Source of the DNA: a virus
IMG/VR virus record: IMGVR_UViG_3300021197_001518
Span: 1 to 31,468 of that record
Direction: 5' to 3' (one strand)
Length of the DNA stretch: 31,468 nucleotides
The notes beneath the pieces are model-generated. The model searched no databases. It saw nothing but the letters and a program-made list of their open reading frames with translations, and had not been told where the DNA came from. The position numbers were made by a program, and so were the translations under genes. How positions within the stretch are numbered: the first letter of the stretch is position 1; each line of letters starts with the position of its first letter. Positions 7,049 to 15,678 of this stretch are shown here, in pieces.

Positions 7049-9910
7049 ATGTCAGTTAAAAAATTTAAATTCGTATCTCCCGGTGTATTCACCAAAGAGA
7101 TTGACAACTCTCAGCTCCCAGCAGCTGATCGACCAGCAGGGCCAGTTATTATTGGCCGCCTACCACAAGGCCCAGCAATGGAGCCAGTTAAGGTAAATTC
7201 CTTTTCGGAATACGTAGAGGTTTTTGGTAACCCGGTCCCCGGCAAAGCAACAGGCGATGTTTGGCGACATGGTAACTACCAAGGGCCAACTTATGCAGCA
7301 TATGCGGCACAAGCTTATCTAAGAAACAGCGATGACGCTATTACAGTCGTCAGGCTTGCAGGACAAAAGAATCCTGATGCAGGAGCACCCGGCGCAGCAG
7401 GGTGGGGAACAGAAAACATGTCCACATCTTACGCAACAGCCGGCGGAGCATATGGGCTTTATATATGTAACAGCGGATCCGGAGCACAGGATGGATATCT
7501 TGCGGCTGTTTGGTACTTCCCATCAGGCGGTGCCGTAAGTCTTAGTGGTTCTTTAGCCGGAACAACTGCTGAAACAGGCGGGGTCGGTGGTCTATTTAAA
7601 GCAGCACCAGACGTTGGATCCAGTAAAGGCCCAGATTTTACAGCGATTGTTCACAAGAACGACGGCACGGCACTTTACAAGACAACATTCAATCTTGACC
7701 CAGCTTCTAGAACGTTTGTTAGAAAAGTTTTCAACACGAATCCGCAATCTACAGGGGGTATTATTCCCGCAGATACATTTACTAATGGCGAAAATCTTTA
7801 TTGGCTCGGAGAAACATACGAATCGTTTATCCAGAAGCAATTGGATCTCGCAACTTTGACAGATACAGCATATGCAGTCATTCTTCCATTCGCCACCAAT
7901 ACCAAGTCTGATTATAACTTCGACGCGACCAGTGCCTCAACAGGGTGGTTCTTTTCTCAGGACATCTCAACAGACTCTGCTGCATGGACCGCAAATAAAA
8001 TGCAGAAATTATTTAAGCTTCATGCACTAGAGCCGGGAAAATGGGTTCAAGATAATATCAAGGTTTCTATACAAGATTTGACTTATTCCAGAGACATCAC
8101 CGGTGCAGCTCCTTACGGAAGCTTTACTCTTATTCTTAGAAGAGCTGACGATACAGACAACGTTGTGGAAACTATCGAAAGATTTTCTAACTGCAATCTT
8201 AATCCTTTGTCAGATAATTACATTTCAAAGAAGATTGGAGATAAATACAGAAAATGGAGCGCAACAGAAGGCGTAATGAGAGAATATGGCGAATATGATA
8301 ATGCCTCAAAATATGTAAGAGTGGAAATCGACGATACGGTCAGAAACGGCATTGCAGACCCAACTCTTTTACCATTCGGTGTATTCGGTCCCGACAAAAT
8401 CAAAAATGTGGAAGTACCCGAACTTGCAAGTGGTATCACTCCTGCAACAGTATTGACCAAGGGGTTAACAGCACCCCCCGGAATGACTCCGGGAGTCGGT
8501 ACTGACGGTTCAATGAATACTGGATCAATTTCATCATACACTGCTTTGTTGAAATTCCCAGAAACTCAATTAAGAATCTCTTCATCAGCAGGCGGATTAG
8601 TCGATCAAACTAACGCCTACTTTGGACTGAATGCTTCTTCTTACCTAGAAAATACAGCTGGTGCTTACTCAAGCAATAAAGCAGACGCAGGATACGCTGA
8701 TTATGTGTATCCTCTTGGTAGCATCCTTCCAGCTGACAAAGAGCCATCATGGGCGTTCTCTCTCGACAACATCAGTGGGTCATCCGACGAACAGTTCGTT
8801 TCTTATCAGCCAGATTCTAGGACATCTGGGGAATCAATTTCTGCCGTCAGCGGTTGGAGAGAAGTTGTTGATAACGGATGGACAAGATTCACTTCTCCAT
8901 TGTTTGGTGGATTCGACGGCTTAAATGTAGTCGAAATCGAACCATTCAGAAACGAGGGAATGGATGGAAAGAACATGCAAAACAGCTATGCTCTCAATAC
9001 TTTGAGACAGGCAGTAGATTTAGTCGCTGATCCAGAAATCGCAGATTATAACTTGATGACTGTCCCCGGAATTACTGATAGAAATATCACTGATCAAATG
9101 CTTCAAGTGTGTGCCGATAGAGGTGACGCATTAGCAGTAATCGACATTCAAGATGTCTATACACCTTTTACAGAAAACTCTACTTCTTACAGTAATGTAA
9201 CGGAGCGAGCAGGAACTGTTTCCGGCGCGATTACAAAATTAGAAGACAGACAGGTCAACAACTCATATGGTTGTACTTACTATCCTTGGGTTCAGATCCA
9301 AGATACTGTAACTTCCAACAGTAGACTATGGGTTCCACCTTCAGTAGTTGCTTTGGGAACTTTTGCTTCCTCGGCTGCTCAAACAGAAGTGTGGTTTGCA
9401 CCTGCCGGCTTTAACAGAGGCGGTTTATCACAGGGTTCCGCAGGAATCCCGGTATTGAATGTAAGTCAAAGATTGACTTCCAAGGAAAGAGACTCTCTTT
9501 ACGATGCCAATATTAACCCAATCGCCTCTTTCCCGAATGAAGGAATTGTAATCTTCGGACAGAAGACCCTTCAATTAACTCCATCGGCCCTCGATAGAAT
9601 TAATGTTCGCAGAATGATGATCTTCGTTAAGAAGCAAGTATCAATCTTCGCAAACTCTATCCTCTTCGACCAAAACGTTGAAGTTACTTGGAATCGTTTC
9701 AAGAGTTTGACCAATCCATTCCTAGCAAGTGTTCAAACGCGCTTAGGTTTGAGTGATTACAAACTTATCTTGGACAAGACCACAACAACCCCAGACTTGG
9801 TTGATAGAAATATCGTATATGCCAAGATTTTCTTGAAGCCTGCAAAGGCCATCGAGTACATCGCGCTTGACTTTGTTATCACAAATCAAGGTGCGGCTTT
9901 TGAAGACTAA
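7049..9910 (+). CDS. Contractile tail sheath protein (gp18-like)
   Basis: This is the outer tube that contracts during infection. The N-terminus reads 'SPGVFTKEIDNSQ' followed by 'AGPVIIGRLPQGPAM', the usual sheath handshake and first-strand region. The C-terminal part from about residue 770, including 'NEGIVIFGQKTL' at about 828 and 'RINVRRMMIFVKKQ', is the conserved sheath C-terminal domain that carries the interlocking strands. At 953 residues it is far longer than T4 gp18 (659), so the extra length must be surface domains inserted between about residues 120 and 640. A good ribosome site (AGGAG at 7034-7038) precedes the ATG. The tail tube gene follows 47 nt later, the standard sheath-tube order. 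Identification is firm; the role of the insertions is unknown. Confidence 0.95.
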   Translation: MSVKKFKFVSPGVFTKEIDNSQLPAADRPAGPVIIGRLPQGPAMEPVKVNSFSEYVEVFGNPVPGKATGDVWRHGNYQGPTYAAYAAQAYLRNSDDAITVVRLAGQKNPDAGAPGAAGWGTENMSTSYATAGGAYGLYICNSGSGAQDGYLAAVWYFPSGGAVSLSGSLAGTTAETGGVGGLFKAAPDVGSSKGPDFTAIVHKNDGTALYKTTFNLDPASRTFVRKVFNTNPQSTGGIIPADTFTNGENLYWLGETYESFIQKQLDLATLTDTAYAVILPFATNTKSDYNFDATSASTGWFFSQDISTDSAAWTANKMQKLFKLHALEPGKWVQDNIKVSIQDLTYSRDITGAAPYGSFTLILRRADDTDNVVETIERFSNCNLNPLSDNYISKKIGDKYRKWSATEGVMREYGEYDNASKYVRVEIDDTVRNGIADPTLLPFGVFGPDKIKNVEVPELASGITPATVLTKGLTAPPGMTPGVGTDGSMNTGSISSYTALLKFPETQLRISSSAGGLVDQTNAYFGLNASSYLENTAGAYSSNKADAGYADYVYPLGSILPADKEPSWAFSLDNISGSSDEQFVSYQPDSRTSGESISAVSGWREVVDNGWTRFTSPLFGGFDGLNVVEIEPFRNEGMDGKNMQNSYALNTLRQAVDLVADPEIADYNLMTVPGITDRNITDQMLQVCADRGDALAVIDIQDVYTPFTENSTSYSNVTERAGTVSGAITKLEDRQVNNSYGCTYYPWVQIQDTVTSNSRLWVPPSVVALGTFASSAAQTEVWFAPAGFNRGGLSQGSAGIPVLNVSQRLTSKERDSLYDANINPIASFPNEGIVIFGQKTLQLTPSALDRINVRRMMIFVKKQVSIFANSILFDQNVEVTWNRFKSLTNPFLASVQTRLGLSDYKLILDKTTTTPDLVDRNIVYAKIFLKPAKAIEYIALDFVITNQGAAFED

Positions 9911-9921
9911 AACAAAAATTG

Positions 9922-9935
9922 TAACTATATAGTTA
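9922..9935. other. Perfect 14-bp palindrome between sheath and tube genes
   Basis: TAACTATATAGTTA is perfectly self-complementary and lies 11 nt after the sheath stop and just upstream of the tube ribosome site. It has no T tract, so it is not a standard terminator. It could be a weak mRNA hairpin, a processing site or a protein site. Confidence 0.35.
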
Positions 9936-9957
9936 TACAAATAGGAGAAAACACATC

Positions 9958-10500
9958 ATGGCAAATGATTTTTGGACAAGCGCGAATGTCGATCCAAAGA
10001 GGAAATATAGATTCTTAGTCGAATTAGCAGGAGTAGGTGGAGTCGGTTCAGTCTGGTTCGCCAAGTCGGTAGATAAACCGGAAATTACAATCGGAACGGG
10101 AGAAGTAGACTTTATGCAACACAAGTTTTACTATCCGGGACGTGTACAGTGGAACGAGATTGGGCTTACCCTAGTGGATCCAGTTTCTCCAGACGCAACA
10201 GGAATTTTACTTGACATTCTTTCTGCTTCGGGTTATAATGGTCCTATGAATGCTAAAGAGACTCTTCAATCTATTTCCAAAGGCGCAGAAACTAATGTTT
10301 TGGGTAACGTTGTTATTAAGCAAGTCGCAGCAGACGGAACCATTCAAGAAGAATGGGTACTTAACAACGCGATTATCATAAAAGTTGGTTGGGGTGACTT
10401 GGATTACAGTGCCGAAGAACTATCAGAAATTAGTATTTCATTCAGATATGACTGGGCCTCTTGTACAACAGGTACAGAGCAAAGACAATTTCTTAAATAA
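9958..10500 (+). CDS. Tail tube protein (gp19-like)
   Basis: The 180-residue product matches the size of T4 gp19 (163) and follows the sheath gene directly. The N-terminus 'MANDFWTSANVDPKRKYRF' leads into alternating strands, with 'GEVDFMQHKFYYPGRVQW' typical of the tube fold. The C-terminus 'EISISFRYDWAS' is the closing strand common to this family. It forms the inner conduit through which DNA leaves the virion. ATG is preceded by TAGGAG. Its N-terminus is clearly related to that of the protein at 11614, so the phage has two tube-fold proteins. A perfect sigma-70 promoter match lies inside this gene. Confidence 0.93.
   Translation: MANDFWTSANVDPKRKYRFLVELAGVGGVGSVWFAKSVDKPEITIGTGEVDFMQHKFYYPGRVQWNEIGLTLVDPVSPDATGILLDILSASGYNGPMNAKETLQSISKGAETNVLGNVVIKQVAADGTIQEEWVLNNAIIIKVGWGDLDYSAEELSEISISFRYDWASCTTGTEQRQFLK
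10211..10239 (+). promoter_or_regulatory. Perfect sigma-70 promoter match inside the tail tube gene
   Basis: TTGACA (10211-10216), a 17-nt spacer and TATAAT (10234-10239) match the consensus 12 of 12. It would read into the tail chaperone and tape-measure genes. However, these bases encode what looks like a core segment of the tube protein ('LLDILSASGYNG'), and no TGn is present. It may therefore be a coding coincidence. Confidence 0.4.
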
Positions 10501-10519
10501 ACTAACATTGAGGTGAACA

Positions 10520-11389
10520 TTGGCTAGAAATAGCAAACGAAGTAAGCTAGGCACAGGTCTAGAAGACTCAACCCCAGCACCGGCAGATCCTGTCGCTGCT
10601 GTTTTTGAAGCAGGTGGGCTTGATTTTGCCACACCAACAGAATTTGTGGATTTGCCCTCTCGGGGGCAATTTTATCCCGAAAATCATCCGCTACATGGAA
10701 AAGATACAGTAGAGATCAAGTACATGACGGCGAAAGAAGAAGACATTCTTTCTTCCAAGACTCTTATCAAGCAAGGCGTAGCTATTGAGCGACTCTTGAG
10801 AAGCGTCATTATTGATAAAAGAATAAATCCAGATACTCTAATAAGTGGAGACAGAAATGCGATTCTTGTTGCCACCCGAGTTACCGGATACGGCTCTGAA
10901 TATGATACCAAAATTACTTGCCCATCGTGTATGACTTCCGTTGATCATTCATTTGATCTGTCGGAGGTAGACATAAAGACAGTGGACGAGGAAGATAATG
11001 ACAGTTCATATGAATATACAGCAGATGGTCTCATTTCTACTGTAACTCCACTTACGAAAATACAAGTAGAGATGAAATTGATGACTGGAAAAGATGAAAA
11101 CTACCTCTCGCGCTTGGTAGATTCTAAAAGAAAAAAGAAAGTACCCGAAACAACTCTTACGGATACTCTTAAAATCCTAGTTGTCTCCTTAAACGGGGAA
11201 ACATCACCAGATCTCATCAATCAGTTTGTGAAAGTTGTGCCTGCCAGAGACTCAAGACATTTGAGATCTGTGTACGAAAAGGCATCTCCTAACGTGGATA
11301 TGACGCAGAATTTCGAATGTAGTAACTGCGGCTACGTAACGGACTTGGAGGTTCCGTTCACCACTGACTTTTTTTGGCCTAAGCAGTGA
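10520..11389 (+). CDS. T4_baseplate-family protein (gp26/gp51-like), probable tail-assembly chaperone, short form
   Basis: The gene starts at TTG with GAGGTG at 10510-10515. The 289-residue protein contains the segment 'VDLPSRGQFYPENHPLHGK' and then 'VEIKYMTAKEEDIL', characteristic of the T4 gp26/gp51 baseplate family (PF12322 type). It has two CxxC pairs (C134/C137 and C267/C270) that could hold one zinc ion. Its place between tail tube and tape measure is that of tail-assembly chaperones in other phages. A codon frame with no start overlaps its end in the +1/-2 frame. The run of seven T at 11369-11375 would allow a slip giving a product of 347-348 residues. I infer a short form and an extended form that chaperone the tape measure. 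Family is fairly certain, frameshift is inferred. Confidence 0.82.
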   Translation: MARNSKRSKLGTGLEDSTPAPADPVAAVFEAGGLDFATPTEFVDLPSRGQFYPENHPLHGKDTVEIKYMTAKEEDILSSKTLIKQGVAIERLLRSVIIDKRINPDTLISGDRNAILVATRVTGYGSEYDTKITCPSCMTSVDHSFDLSEVDIKTVDEEDNDSSYEYTADGLISTVTPLTKIQVEMKLMTGKDENYLSRLVDSKRKKKVPETTLTDTLKILVVSLNGETSPDLINQFVKVVPARDSRHLRSVYEKASPNVDMTQNFECSNCGYVTDLEVPFTTDFFWPKQ

Positions 11390-11564
11390 TTATATCCAAA
11401 AGGTTTATGAAGAGTTCTTCCTTTTAAAATATCATGGCGGCTGGAGTTTCATAGAAGCCTACAATTTACCGGTAGTAATTCGTAGGTGGTTCTTAGAGAG
11501 GTTAGCCGACCAGATCAAGAAAGAAAGCGATCAGATGAAAAAATCTTCAAAAAGCAAGAGATAA
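11376..11564 (+). CDS. Frameshift-dependent C-terminal extension of the tail-assembly chaperone
   Basis: From 11340 to the TAA at 11562 the third frame is open, and from GGC at 11376 it encodes 62 residues that look like a real protein ('DYIQKVYEEFFLLKYHGGW', then 'YNLPVVIRRWFLERLADQ' and a basic tail). This aromatic and 'LPxxxRRWFLERL' pattern resembles the second half of tail-assembly chaperones. It has no ATG, GTG or TTG before the protein-like part; the only in-frame ATG is at 11535. It overlaps the end of the preceding gene, whose TGA is at 11387. A +1 slip of Phe-tRNA on TTT (11372-11374) to TTT (11373-11375), before the slow codon TGG, would join them. A -2 slip gives the same frame with one more Phe. 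A CTG at 11364 with GGAGG upstream is the alternative start. Confidence 0.72.
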   Translation, partial: GLSSDYIQKVYEEFFLLKYHGGWSFIEAYNLPVVIRRWFLERLADQIKKESDQMKKSSKSKR

Positions 11565-11613
11565 GGATTTATTTCTTGCTTTTAACTAATTAGGACTAAG
11601 GAGATCTATCTTT

Positions 11614-12345
11614 ATGGCAAATAACTTCTGGACAACGGCGAACTACCAACCTATGCAGCAGTTTAGGTATGATGTTCAAGCTATCTTGTTTAAGGCTGAT
11701 TTTGGAGCAATAAACGACGAAGGTCGTGTTCCAATTAGACAGCCACAATCCACAGAAGCGGTCATAAGCAAAGAACTGATTAAGGCGGTAAACATGCCTG
11801 ATGTCACTTTTGGTTATGAAAATGATGCAGCTAACATTGGCTCCAATGGTCCCAGCATAGAGTCTCAAGATCCCCAGATGACAGAACTGGAATTGCAGTT
11901 ATATATGACACCACAACTAGCTCATGATATACAGGATATTTTTAGAACCTATTATCTTCAAGATGTCAAAGAGCCAATCGATGGATTTTTTGAAGGAAGG
12001 CCATCAAAGATATTGAACAAAGATAGGATAAGTCTAATACCTTCTCCTCTTCTTATCAGGAATTCTGCAATTATTATTAATATTTATGATCCATCTCCGA
12101 GAGCTTCGTTTGGTGCACCTGCTACCCCCATCAAATCAGTCAGGTACTATGGTATCTATCCGGTATCTTATAACCTCGGAGGGTTAGACTATTCTAGCTC
12201 TGAAGTGGTAATGGGAAGTATTAAGTTTTACTATTATGGAGTGGATATAAAAAATTCAGAAGATAAAGACAATCCGTCACAACAAGAAAAAGAAATTTTA
12301 AGCAGTATCGTCGCGAGTGGCAAAGCCTGCATGGGGAATTTTTAA
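11614..12345 (+). CDS. Second tail-tube-fold protein, possible tube initiator (gp48/gp54 role)
   Basis: This 243-residue protein begins 'MANNFWTTANYQPMQQFRYDV', closely matching the start of the tail tube protein at 9958 ('MANDFWTSANVDPKRKYRF'). It is longer and has the same strand-rich pattern, ending 'MGSIKFYYYGVDI' in place of the tube's closing strand, followed by a charged tail. In T4 the baseplate proteins gp48 and gp54 share the tube fold and start tube polymerisation. I infer a similar adaptor role from homology to the tube and location beside the tape measure. AAGGAG precedes the ATG. It could instead be a tail terminator or a minor tube subunit. Confidence 0.7.
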   Translation: MANNFWTTANYQPMQQFRYDVQAILFKADFGAINDEGRVPIRQPQSTEAVISKELIKAVNMPDVTFGYENDAANIGSNGPSIESQDPQMTELELQLYMTPQLAHDIQDIFRTYYLQDVKEPIDGFFEGRPSKILNKDRISLIPSPLLIRNSAIIINIYDPSPRASFGAPATPIKSVRYYGIYPVSYNLGGLDYSSSEVVMGSIKFYYYGVDIKNSEDKDNPSQQEKEILSSIVASGKACMGNF

Positions 12346-12348
12346 ATA

Positions 12349-12675
12349 ATGGAACATATTGAAATAGATTTAGAAGAAATGAAAAAGAACGAAGACATGC
12401 TCAACGAAAGCTTTTTGAGAATGTATGGTACGGTTATCGAACTCATCATAAAGCAGATGTTTGGCATGCCATTCTTTGGAACTTCGAGTAGCATTAAAGG
12501 TAAGCCAGCAGATGTTAAAGCTTTTGCCCGCGCTGTTGGAAACGAAAAGAAATATATCGAGGTTGCCAAGCAGCATGGATTGGATGATCCTAGAACTTAC
12601 AAGCAGAAGAGCAGGCTAAATAAGGCAGTGGCGGCGTTCGAATTAAAAACGGGTATTAAGTGGCCGTTTAAATAA
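12349..12675 (+). CDS. Small conserved-looking tail-region protein, unknown
   Basis: I cannot assign a function to this 108-residue protein. It starts 3 nt after the previous stop with a weak ribosome site (GGGGAA), so translation is probably coupled. The first half is acidic and amphipathic ('IDLEEMKKNEDMLNESFLR'). The second half is basic and helical and ends with 'FELKTGIKWPFK'. Its position directly before the tape measure is where phages place tail-assembly factors, so a minor tail or chaperone role is plausible but unproven. Confidence 0.7.
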   Translation: MEHIEIDLEEMKKNEDMLNESFLRMYGTVIELIIKQMFGMPFFGTSSSIKGKPADVKAFARAVGNEKKYIEVAKQHGLDDPRTYKQKSRLNKAVAAFELKTGIKWPFK

Positions 12676-12690
12676 AGGAAACAATAGTGT

Positions 12691-14997
12691 ATGTCTGACG
12701 ATCCAAAAAAAATAAAAGAGCTAGGTGAAGAAACCCAAAAAGCCAAAGAAGCTTGGGAGGCATTCGCTAAAACGCTGAATCAAGCGGAAAAGGGATTGGA
12801 TGCGTTTAACGGCAGTGCCGAGACTACTTCAAAAGCGATGCGGGAAGCTGCTCGTGCAGGTGAGGGTCTGGGAGATACATTCGCGGGACTGCTTGGCATG
12901 GGCTCCGGCCTCAGTAAAACAATGGCTAATCTGGCCGAGGCAACCAACAATACAGAGAATCTTTTTAAGGGATTTACTAAGTCTATTGGGGCAAACTTTA
13001 ATGCCATGTCTGTAGGTGTTAGTATCGTAGAAAAAATGAAAGAAGCCACCCTTGGCCTAGTGTATGCCACTGACGCTGCTTTGGTATCATTTAATAAGCA
13101 AACCGGTGCAGCATCTCTTTATGGCTCAAAGATAGTAGAGATAGAAAAAAGAAATAGTGCTTTTGGCGTATCTATAGATGAAGTCGCAGATTCTCAAGCA
13201 GCCTTAGTTTCGGGTATAAAAAACTTTAACACCTTTTCTGATGATGCCCAGCTATCAATTTTGGAAACAACTTCTGTCCTAAATGAGCTTGGCGTAGAGT
13301 CGAGTGTAACCACTCAAAGCATAGGGTTTATGGTTAATTCTTTGGGCATGACAACTGACGCAGCAGAAAAAACAAGCAGAGAGATGTTTGTTTTGGCGCA
13401 AACTATGGGTCTGCCTCCACAAGAGATGGCATCCTCATTCAATGCAGCCGCTCCTCAATTAGCAGCTTTCGGAAACCAAGCTAGCGCAGTTTTTCAAAAA
13501 ATGGCTGTCAATGCCAAAGCCGCGAACATGGAAGTAGAAGATATGCTTAGAATTACAGAGCAGTTCGACAAATTCGATTCAGCAGCATCATCGGTTGGCA
13601 AGCTAAACGCCATTCTTGGTGGTCCCTATCTGAGCACTGTAAAGATGGTTACCACAACGGATCCTACAGAAAGACTTAGGATGATGTCTGATGCTGCAAG
13701 ACAAGCCGGGAAGTCTTTCGATACCATGAGTTATTATGAAAGAAAGATGACGGCTTCAGCAATGGGCCTCAAAGATGTGAGCGAGCTAGCCCTTGTCATG
13801 GGTAACCAGTTTAACTTAGCGGCCCCCAAAATACAAAAAACACAGGCTCAAATAATCGAGCTTCAAAAACAAACACAAGCATTCAATTCAATCGGGGAAG
13901 AATTTAATCAACTCATGCGTCAGTTTGCTGTTGAAATAGCGGTTCCAGTTATAAGTGTGCTTAAAACAATCATTAACCAATTAACTTATTTGGCCCAAAA
14001 TCCTCTGGCTTGGACAACAGCCGGCATAGGAGTTTTAACAGGGGCCATAATAACATTCATGGTTGCAACAGGTGGCGTGGGTGCAGTAGTGACCGCAGTC
14101 ATTACTGGAATTACTGGATTGATAATAATGATGAAAGGCATGTACGACATGATTATGAAATCCCAGCCGGCCTTAGACATATTCAGTTTGGTATGGGAAA
14201 AGATTACTCCTCAAGTAGAAAGACTGAAAGATATGTTTGGAAAATTACAATCTGGTACAGGAGATATGCAAAAATCCTTCGATGCGTTTGTCGTAGACTA
14301 CGCACCATATATTGGAGCATTTTTTGTAGCTTTTGCCGAATCTGTATTGAGCATAGCTGAAAACGTGATGATACTCGCACAAGTATATAAAGATTCTGGA
14401 TTTTTCACTGGTCTAGCCTATCTTGCGGGTGGAATCGTGGCCGCTTTCGGATTGATCGCTCTCGGCATAGCCAAGATAATACAGGGGCTTGTATACTTAA
14501 ACACGGTGCTCAATCCTCTCTATCACTTCTTTTATGTAGGAAACAGCCCTTCTTTTATTGAAGTCTTAGGAATGGTTGGTAATGCCTTTACTGCCATTGG
14601 AGACGCAATTAAGCATCCCATTCAGATGCTCGCCAAGATGCTATCAGGACTCAAAGACGTAGCAGGGGTTTTAGCCAGTAAAGCATTGGGGTTCTTAGGT
14701 GGTGCCATATCATACGTGTTCGGTGGCGCGTCTCCGCAGACAGAAGTCAGTAACGGAGGATTTAACAGACAAGAAGACATGGATTCAAAGAGTGTCTCCA
14801 TAGGTGAAGAGGTAGCTAGAGCCGTTAAGGAGGCATTACAGGGCGTTCAACTAAATAACAAAGTAGAGCTGGAAGTGACTTCGGCAAATGGCTTACCAAC
14901 ATTGTTTGACTTTATGCAGAAAAATATGGATGATGTTGCCTCTAATAGATCTCCAAACTTTGCCCTAAACGCAAGCAGGGCGGGAATAGGAAAATAA
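12691..14997 (+). CDS. Tape measure protein
   Basis: This 768-residue protein sets tail length and is ejected with DNA. It shows the usual layout: a polar helical N-terminal half rich in Ala, Glu and Lys ('LGEETQKAKEAWEAFAKTL'), then three hydrophobic segments at about residues 440-475, 535-562 and 570-605, rich in Gly, Ala and Ile, able to insert into a membrane. A final acidic/polar segment follows. It sits after the tail chaperone and tube genes and before LysM and hub genes, the standard order. The ribosome site is AAAGGAAA. No peptidase or lysozyme motif is obvious. Tail length is probably short to medium, since tape measure length scales with tail length. Confidence 0.85.
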   Translation: MSDDPKKIKELGEETQKAKEAWEAFAKTLNQAEKGLDAFNGSAETTSKAMREAARAGEGLGDTFAGLLGMGSGLSKTMANLAEATNNTENLFKGFTKSIGANFNAMSVGVSIVEKMKEATLGLVYATDAALVSFNKQTGAASLYGSKIVEIEKRNSAFGVSIDEVADSQAALVSGIKNFNTFSDDAQLSILETTSVLNELGVESSVTTQSIGFMVNSLGMTTDAAEKTSREMFVLAQTMGLPPQEMASSFNAAAPQLAAFGNQASAVFQKMAVNAKAANMEVEDMLRITEQFDKFDSAASSVGKLNAILGGPYLSTVKMVTTTDPTERLRMMSDAARQAGKSFDTMSYYERKMTASAMGLKDVSELALVMGNQFNLAAPKIQKTQAQIIELQKQTQAFNSIGEEFNQLMRQFAVEIAVPVISVLKTIINQLTYLAQNPLAWTTAGIGVLTGAIITFMVATGGVGAVVTAVITGITGLIIMMKGMYDMIMKSQPALDIFSLVWEKITPQVERLKDMFGKLQSGTGDMQKSFDAFVVDYAPYIGAFFVAFAESVLSIAENVMILAQVYKDSGFFTGLAYLAGGIVAAFGLIALGIAKIIQGLVYLNTVLNPLYHFFYVGNSPSFIEVLGMVGNAFTAIGDAIKHPIQMLAKMLSGLKDVAGVLASKALGFLGGAISYVFGGASPQTEVSNGGFNRQEDMDSKSVSIGEEVARAVKEALQGVQLNNKVELEVTSANGLPTLFDFMQKNMDDVASNRSPNFALNASRAGIGK

Positions 14998-15666
14998 ATG
15001 ACAGATTGCACAAACATATCCATATTTGACCCCTTTAATGCGGAAGAGTATCAGAATGATCTCATCATCCAGATGGTTGCGAGTCAGAAATATTTAATAT
15101 TTAAAGACGGCATCGACTCTTTTGACAGATCTTACAGCATCAATTGGGACTCTGTGAACGTATACGGAAGACAAGATGCAATCCAGACGTATCAGTCCAC
15201 AGGGGAGACCATTAACTTAAACTTTCCCGTAAAGCCTCGCGATAATCCTGATGAATTTAATCATCAGTTAGACGCTTTATTGGCTCTCGGAAAATTTGCA
15301 CGTCCATTTTATTCTGATAGTGGTAAGATAATGGAGTCTCCTATACTAAAAATTAGATTTAGAAATCTCATAGTAGAGGAATACAACGGAGGAAGCGGTA
15401 CCCCCTTGTGGATTGCCCCTACTGGTATTTCTGTTAATTATGGCGATAGGGCTAGGGACATTTTGGCACCAAATTCTGTAAAAAGAAAGTTGGTCGTACC
15501 AAAGAGGGTGGTAATCTCCATAAACGCAGCAGTTATTAATGTGGATAAAAAATATTATGATGAATCAGATTGGGGCTTTGGTTTTCAGGGAGACAACACA
15601 CCCGATGATCCCGATACCACGCAAGGTGAGGGAGCAGTTGCAAACCAGATGGGTAACAATAACTGA
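14998..15666 (+). CDS. Baseplate/tail protein with weak gpU-like signature
   Basis: The ATG follows the tape measure stop with no gap, so translation is probably coupled. The 222-residue product contains 'INWDSVNVYGRQDAIQTYQ' followed by 'STGETINLNFPV'. This resembles the 'W..RVGR.PA.QFTGPGEETITL' pattern of P2 gpU-type proteins that sit at the tape measure end of contractile tails. A 'LLALGKFARPFYSDSGKI' segment and strands up to about residue 185 follow, then an acidic Asp/Pro/Gln-rich tail likely to be disordered. I infer a baseplate or tube-end adaptor. The similarity is short and the call is tentative. Confidence 0.6.
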   Translation: MTDCTNISIFDPFNAEEYQNDLIIQMVASQKYLIFKDGIDSFDRSYSINWDSVNVYGRQDAIQTYQSTGETINLNFPVKPRDNPDEFNHQLDALLALGKFARPFYSDSGKIMESPILKIRFRNLIVEEYNGGSGTPLWIAPTGISVNYGDRARDILAPNSVKRKLVVPKRVVISINAAVINVDKKYYDESDWGFGFQGDNTPDDPDTTQGEGAVANQMGNNN

Positions 15667-15678
15667 TGGAGAAAGCAT

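Noticed and set aside
11386-11427. GTG start near the chaperone stop for the downstream ORF
   Set aside because: It is in a different frame and meets TAA after 13 codons, so it cannot express the 62-residue extension.
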